Shown here piece after piece: positions 60,416 through 64,000 of a DNA stretch of 64,000 nt. This DNA is from Bacillota bacterium (GTDB lineage Bacteria; Bacillota; Clostridia; Peptostreptococcales; Acidaminobacteraceae): NCBI GenBank assembly GCA_024636005.1, contig JAGXHV010000032.1:38201-102200 (forward strand), given 5' to 3'. A program made the translations under genes and the position numbers. The stretch's first letter is position 1. Each line of letters opens with the position of its first letter. Under the pieces are notes generated by a model that was given only the letters and a program-made list of their open reading frames with translations, had not been told where the DNA came from and made no database searches.

Positions 60416-61093
60416 ATGAAAAAGCTTGACCTTAACCAGACTATTGGAGAAAGTGTTACGATTAACCCCGAACTTGTAAGGGTATACATGGATTACGGTG
60501 TGGATTTTTGCTGTGGTGGAGACAGAACCGTAAAGGAAGCAATTGAAAGAGATACCGATGAAGTTGAACAGTTGATTGCTGAAGCCGAGAAAGCAATGGA
60601 ACAGGCATCTCAATTCACTGTGGGTTCCAGCAGCATGAAATTGTCCGATTTTTCGACAGACCAACTGATCGATAGAATCGTGACCCAGCATCACAGTTAC
60701 CTAAAATCTGAACTTCCCATCATCTCAGAGTTGATGTTCAAGATTTTGATGGTACACGGAGATAATCATCCTGAACTTTTTGAGATTCACAAAGTGTTTG
60801 GTGGTTTGAAGACAGAACTGGAAGGACATCTCGTCAAAGAAGAAAGAATGCTTTTCCCAAAACTTAGGGCAAATGATCCTGATTGCAAGGCACTCATCGA
60901 AGAACTTGAAGCGGAACATGACGGAGCAGGAGATGCACTTCATCAACTTACGGATTTGACGGATCATTTCAAATTGCCTGAAGACGCTTGTACAACCTAT
61001 CAAATGGTCTATGAAAAACTAAAGGTATTAGTGGCGGATATGTACATGCACGTACATACCGAAAACAATGTATTATTTAAAAGATTTGCGTAG
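60416..61093 (+). CDS. Ric (ScdA/YtfE)-type iron-sulfur cluster repair di-iron protein
   Basis: 225 residues. ScdA_N domain at about 1-60 with VDFCCGGDRTV (conserved Cys pair) and a hemerythrin-like domain at about 80-220 whose His/Glu ligands are in IVTQHHSYLKSE, HGDNHPELF, GHLVKEERMLFP, EAEHDGAGDAL and MHVHTENN. Ric repairs Fe-S clusters damaged by nitric oxide or peroxide. ATG after ttaggaggacga. It is first in a two-gene unit with fprA, apparently activated by the divergent Crp/Fnr protein. Confidence 0.93.
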   Translation: MKKLDLNQTIGESVTINPELVRVYMDYGVDFCCGGDRTVKEAIERDTDEVEQLIAEAEKAMEQASQFTVGSSSMKLSDFSTDQLIDRIVTQHHSYLKSELPIISELMFKILMVHGDNHPELFEIHKVFGGLKTELEGHLVKEERMLFPKLRANDPDCKALIEELEAEHDGAGDALHQLTDLTDHFKLPEDACTTYQMVYEKLKVLVADMYMHVHTENNVLFKRFA

Positions 61094-61107
61094 AAAGGGG
61101 TATAATA

Positions 61108-62292
61108 ATGTTCAAAATTAATGAGAGAATCAAATGGGTAGGAAAAATCGACTGGGATTTAAAGAAATTTCACGGTGAAGAGTATTCCACACACAGAGGA
61201 TCATCATACAATTCATATCTGATTGAAGATGAGAAAACCGTTTTGATCGATACCGTGTGGCAACCATTTGATGAAGAATTTGTTAGAGATCTTAAAAAAG
61301 TCATCGATCTTAAGAAAATTGATTACATCATCGCCAACCATGCTGAAGTGGACCACAGTGGTGGATTGCCCGAACTCATGAAAGAAATTCCGGGCACACC
61401 TATCTATTGTACTGCAAATGGCATCAAGTCACTCAAAGGCCATTATCACGAAGATTGGAACTTCATACCTGTAAAAACAGGCGATACTCTTGATTTGGGT
61501 GAGGGTAAAATAATCTTCATTGAAGCGCCAATGCTTCACTGGCCAGACAGCATGTTCTCATATTATACAAAAGATGCCATCCTTTTCAGTAATGATGCAT
61601 TTGGACAGCACTATGCTTCAGAATTCATGTACAATGATCTTGTAGATCAAGCAGAGCTTTATCAAGAAGCTATTAAGTATTATGCCAATATTTTGACACC
61701 TTTTAGTCCGCTTGTTATAAAGAAAATTCATGAAGTGCTCGGGTTTGATGTTCCTGTCAATATGGTATGTCCATCACATGGTATTATGTGGCGAGATAAT
61801 CCAACTCAAATTGTAACACAGTATCTTGAGTGGGCAGATAACTATCAAGAACACCAAGTAACATTATTATATGATACTATGTGGGATGCGACGAAAAAAA
61901 TGGCGGAAGCGATTGCTGAGGGTATCAAGTCTGTGGATCCAACTCTAAACATCAAGCTTTTCAACGTTGGCAAAGCAGATAAGAATGATGTGATTTCAGA
62001 AGTCTTCAAAGCTAAACTCATCGTTGCGGGATCTTCAACCATTAACAAAGGTATTTTGTCCGGAATGGCAGCCACAATTGAAATGATGAAAGGTCTCAAG
62101 TTTAAAAATAAGAAAGCTGCCGGTTTCGGCAGCTATGGTTGGAGTGGTGAATCTCCAAAATTGATGACTAAAGAACTCGAAGCTTGTGGCTTTGAAATTC
62201 TTGAAGAAGGACTCGGTGTCCTTTGGAAACCAGATGAGGAAGCACTGGATTTATGCAGGGCGTATGGCGTGAAACTCGCTGAAAAATTATAA
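61108..62292 (+). CDS. FprA-type flavodiiron protein (NO/O2 reductase)
   Basis: 394 residues: an N-terminal MBL-like di-iron domain (ligands in NHAEVDHSGG and later SNDAFGQHYAS, VCPSHGIMW) and a C-terminal flavodoxin domain (LYDTMWDATKKMA FMN loop, GSYGWSGESP). It reduces O2 to water or NO to N2O with electrons from rubredoxin or similar carriers; no rubredoxin gene is in the window. Start ATG after aaaggggta, 14 nt behind ric. The overlap of its stop with the ABC-F stop on the other strand is 6 nt. Confidence 0.94.
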   Translation: MFKINERIKWVGKIDWDLKKFHGEEYSTHRGSSYNSYLIEDEKTVLIDTVWQPFDEEFVRDLKKVIDLKKIDYIIANHAEVDHSGGLPELMKEIPGTPIYCTANGIKSLKGHYHEDWNFIPVKTGDTLDLGEGKIIFIEAPMLHWPDSMFSYYTKDAILFSNDAFGQHYASEFMYNDLVDQAELYQEAIKYYANILTPFSPLVIKKIHEVLGFDVPVNMVCPSHGIMWRDNPTQIVTQYLEWADNYQEHQVTLLYDTMWDATKKMAEAIAEGIKSVDPTLNIKLFNVGKADKNDVISEVFKAKLIVAGSSTINKGILSGMAATIEMMKGLKFKNKKAAGFGSYGWSGESPKLMTKELEACGFEILEEGLGVLWKPDEEALDLCRAYGVKLAEKL

Positions 62293-63753
62293 TGTGACAA
62301 AAGTTGTTCCAATGCTTTCGATGAAAGAAGCATCGTGCTCAACAAGAATCATACTAGGAGCGTATTTTAAAATCATATCTTCCAGTTGAAGTCTGGAGAG
62401 AACGTCAACGTAATTTAACGGTTCATCCCAAATATATAAATGTGCTCTTTCGCAAATACTTTTTGCGAGGAGCACTTTTTTCTTTTGGCCCGCACTCAAG
62501 TTTTCCATTCTCTTATCAAATTGAATTTCAGTAAAATCAAGCTTGCTCAGTATGGATTTAAAGAGGGCGGGATCGACGTTTTGTTCGAGCGCATAGTTTT
62601 GAAAATCACCTTTCAAATGTGAGGTGTCCTGTGGTACATATGAAATGACTAACCCGGATGCATGTTTGATTGTACCTGATTTTGGAAGCGTTAGTCCAAT
62701 CAAGGCTTTTAAAAGTGTTGACTTTCCAGATCCATTTTTCCCTTTGAGAACAATGCGTTCCCCTTTTCTGAAATCCATGGAAAACTGTTCAATAACAGTG
62801 GAATCATTATAACCTAGTGTCAAATCTGATGCCTCAATCAAGTTTTCCTGATAGTGATCAATATGAAATAGTGCAATTGGATCGGCAGTTTCCAAATCCT
62901 TAAGAAGCATTGATTTTTCTAAAATGGAGTTTTCTCTCCGTTTGGCAATAGCTTTTGCCCGTTTCATAAGTTTGGCTGATTTGTGACCGATGTAGCCTTT
63001 GTTGACTCCTCGGGTGCCATATTTAGTTTTTTCAACATCGTGTGACCATCCTTCTGTTCGCTTGATGGCTATTTGGAGACGCTCGACATCTTTTTGAAGC
63101 TTTAGGTTTTCTTCAATCTCAAATTGGTCCTGATAGGCCTTGTTCTTTTGCCATGAAGAAAAGTTCCCCTTTTGGATTTCAATCTTTGTTTTGTTGATGG
63201 ATAGAATATGATCAATGCATCCATCAAGGAACTTTCTGTCGTGAGATATGACGATAAACCCTTTTTTGCAGTTCAAATAGTCGCTCACAATCATACGCCC
63301 TATCTCATCCAGATGGGTTGTCGGTTCGTCGATCAATAAAAAATGATTGTCTTTCGTAAAAAGTATCGCGAGCATGATCTTTGTCTGTTCACCTTGGCTG
63401 AGTGTATCAAATGGACGATCTAGAATTTCTTCTTGTAAGTTCAGAAATGAAAATTCACGGCAAATTTCCCAGTTCTCAGCACTTGGATTAATGTTTTTGA
63501 TGATATTGATCGTAAGTTCATTGGGATTAATGATTTCAAAAGGGAAGTAATCAAATTTTACTGAAGCTTGAATAGCTCCCCGGTATTCATAATCGCCCAT
63601 CATCAGTTTCATAAATGTGGTTTTACCTCGACCGTTACGTCCTGTAAATCCTAGTTTCCAATCAGTATCCATCTGGAAACTGACATTTTCAAAAATATTA
63701 TCATAATTGCCATCGTAGGCAAATGTTAAATTGGCTATGTTAATCAGTGACAT
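62287..63753 (-). CDS. ABC-F family ATPase, Lsa-like (ribosome protection type)
   Basis: 488 residues with two NBDs: GRNGRGKTT, LSQGEQTKIML, LLIDEPTTHLD and GKNGSGKST, LSAGQKKKVLL, YIWDEPLNYVD. There are no membrane domains. Between them is the linker (about residues 185-300) that reaches the ribosomal exit-tunnel region in resistance ABC-Fs. Overall resemblance is to the Lsa/CplR group, which confers lincosamide, streptogramin A and pleuromutilin resistance; the actual phenotype is unknown. The ATG at 63753 follows taggaggtgg; the 31 extra residues of the track ORF cross the leader hairpin and are rejected. An attenuator leader precedes it. Confidence 0.9.
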   Translation of the reverse strand: MSLINIANLTFAYDGNYDNIFENVSFQMDTDWKLGFTGRNGRGKTTFMKLMMGDYEYRGAIQASVKFDYFPFEIINPNELTINIIKNINPSAENWEICREFSFLNLQEEILDRPFDTLSQGEQTKIMLAILFTKDNHFLLIDEPTTHLDEIGRMIVSDYLNCKKGFIVISHDRKFLDGCIDHILSINKTKIEIQKGNFSSWQKNKAYQDQFEIEENLKLQKDVERLQIAIKRTEGWSHDVEKTKYGTRGVNKGYIGHKSAKLMKRAKAIAKRRENSILEKSMLLKDLETADPIALFHIDHYQENLIEASDLTLGYNDSTVIEQFSMDFRKGERIVLKGKNGSGKSTLLKALIGLTLPKSGTIKHASGLVISYVPQDTSHLKGDFQNYALEQNVDPALFKSILSKLDFTEIQFDKRMENLSAGQKKKVLLAKSICERAHLYIWDEPLNYVDVLSRLQLEDMILKYAPSMILVEHDASFIESIGTTFVTL

Positions 63754-63771
63754 AGCACCACCTCCTAATCG

Positions 63772-63810
63772 TAAAAAAAAAGACCCTGGAAAGTTGTTTT
63801 CCTGAGTCTT
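63772..63810 (-). promoter_or_regulatory. Transcription attenuator in the ABC-F leader
   Basis: On the minus strand AAGACTCAGGAAA, loop ACAAC, TTTCCAGGGTCTT and nine T: a full terminator directly before the ribosome binding site. GAAAGTTG at 63878-63885 is complementary to CAACTTTC in the terminator loop and right arm, a ready antiterminator pairing. Confidence 0.7.
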
Positions 63811-63909
63811 AACCATCAAAAATAGGCTGTGCCATAAAATGTACACAGGTAATAAGCCTTATAAATGAGTGTTTCAGCAACTTTCTCGCATGAGCATGAC
63901 AAAAAAAGG

Positions 63910-63921
63910 TCAATAAACCAT
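63910..63921 (-). CDS. Leader micro-ORF (MVY) of the ABC-F attenuator
   Basis: ATG GTT TAT TGA with ggag 8 nt upstream. Three codons long, followed 24 nt later by the antiterminator arm. Resembles leader ORFs where antibiotic-stalled ribosomes control ABC-F genes. Confidence 0.45.
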   Translation of the reverse strand: MVY

Positions 63922-63947
63922 TGTCACATCTCCATTTAAATTAAATG

Positions 63948-63968
63948 TTAGCAAGAAATAATGCTCAT
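63948..63968 (-). CDS. Leader micro-ORF (MSIISC) of the ABC-F attenuator
   Basis: Six codons and TAA, with ggag 8 nt upstream. The preceding aaatggagatg also precedes the MVY ORF, so the two arose by duplication or share a binding site. A possible -10 (TAAAAT) is at 63992-63997 with the -35 beyond the window. Confidence 0.4.
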   Translation of the reverse strand: MSIISC

Positions 63969-64000
63969 CCTCTCATCTCCATTTCTAAGAAATTTTACCC

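Noticed and set aside
63754-63846. 31-residue N-terminal extension of the ABC-F protein
   Set aside because: It reads through the attenuator terminator; the ATG at 63753 has taggaggtgg and gives the normal Lsa start.
1-64000. CRISPR arrays, rRNA, tRNA, transposases
   Set aside because: No regularly spaced direct repeats, no tRNA-like cloverleaf and no DDE or serine/tyrosine recombinase ORFs were seen by eye; short tRNAs could still be missed without a scan.

Overview
The window is AT-rich, densely packed chromosomal DNA from a low-GC Gram-positive anaerobe, most likely a member of the Clostridia. The evidence is strong GGAGG-type ribosome binding sites with ATG/GTG/TTG starts, a class B sortase beside an LPXTG-type surface protein, lipoproteins with lipoboxes, many B12/radical SAM proteins, a flavodiiron protein and a Ric-type Fe-S repair protein, and no outer-membrane or respiratory-chain genes. 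Genus-level assignment is not possible from the sequence alone. I saw no rRNA, tRNA, CRISPR array, transposase or prophage.

Layout. 1-2.7 kb: end of a peptide ABC transporter operon with a ketopantoate-reductase-like protein, then a convergent formimidoylglutamase-type hydrolase. 3.8-11.8 kb: one tight operon of two acyltransferase-like proteins, a small methyltransferase and four radical SAM/B12-domain enzymes, with no recognisable known pathway; this is the best candidate for an undescribed system. 11.9-17 kb: a GNAT-nitrilase fusion and a 1156-residue protein that may be a PPi-type PEP carboxykinase. 17.1-23.3 kb: aldehyde dehydrogenase, AEC exporter and a TAXI-type TRAP transporter. 23.4-33.8 kb: envelope proteins, a LysM 5'-nucleotidase, an SLC13 permease with RCK_C domains, a DmpA-type peptidase, a cation/proton antiporter, an MFS permease and a SOUL protein. 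34-38 kb: PadR/HAAS pair and TldD/TldE. 38.3-45.8 kb: degenerate HD-GYP protein, small J-domain protein, sortase B with an LPQTG fasciclin protein and an XRE-B12 (CarH-like) regulator, then VOC, flavodoxin, MscS and acyltransferase genes. 45.8-55 kb: MBL hydrolase, MarR-regulated heterodimeric ABC exporter, cold-shock protein, calcium P-type ATPase, RarD. 55-59 kb: two-component system, guanine deaminase, beta-lactamase-like serine hydrolase, holin-like membrane protein. 59.5-62.3 kb: a nitrosative/oxidative stress module (Crp/Fnr regulator, Ric, FprA). 62.3-64 kb: an ABC-F protein with a transcription-attenuator leader.

Between genes there are two families of short hairpin repeats. One (about 40 bp, four copies near 11.8, 29.6, 38.15 and 59.47 kb) is found only between convergent gene pairs, and in three of the four copies it directly abuts a strong terminator. 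The other (24 bp, two copies near 33.93 and 45.84 kb) directly precedes a terminator. At three sites, part or all of the terminator sequence is duplicated on the far side of the repeat, which suggests insertion of small mobile or fold-back elements into terminators.

Regulatory sites that fit their neighbours include a Fur-box-like palindrome in the sortase/fasciclin divergent promoter region, a TGTGA-N6-TCACA site centred at about -41.5 of the ric-fprA promoter, a 16-bp perfect palindrome in front of marR, and the ABC-F leader. Most starts were moved from the ORF-track start to the codon with a proper ribosome binding site.
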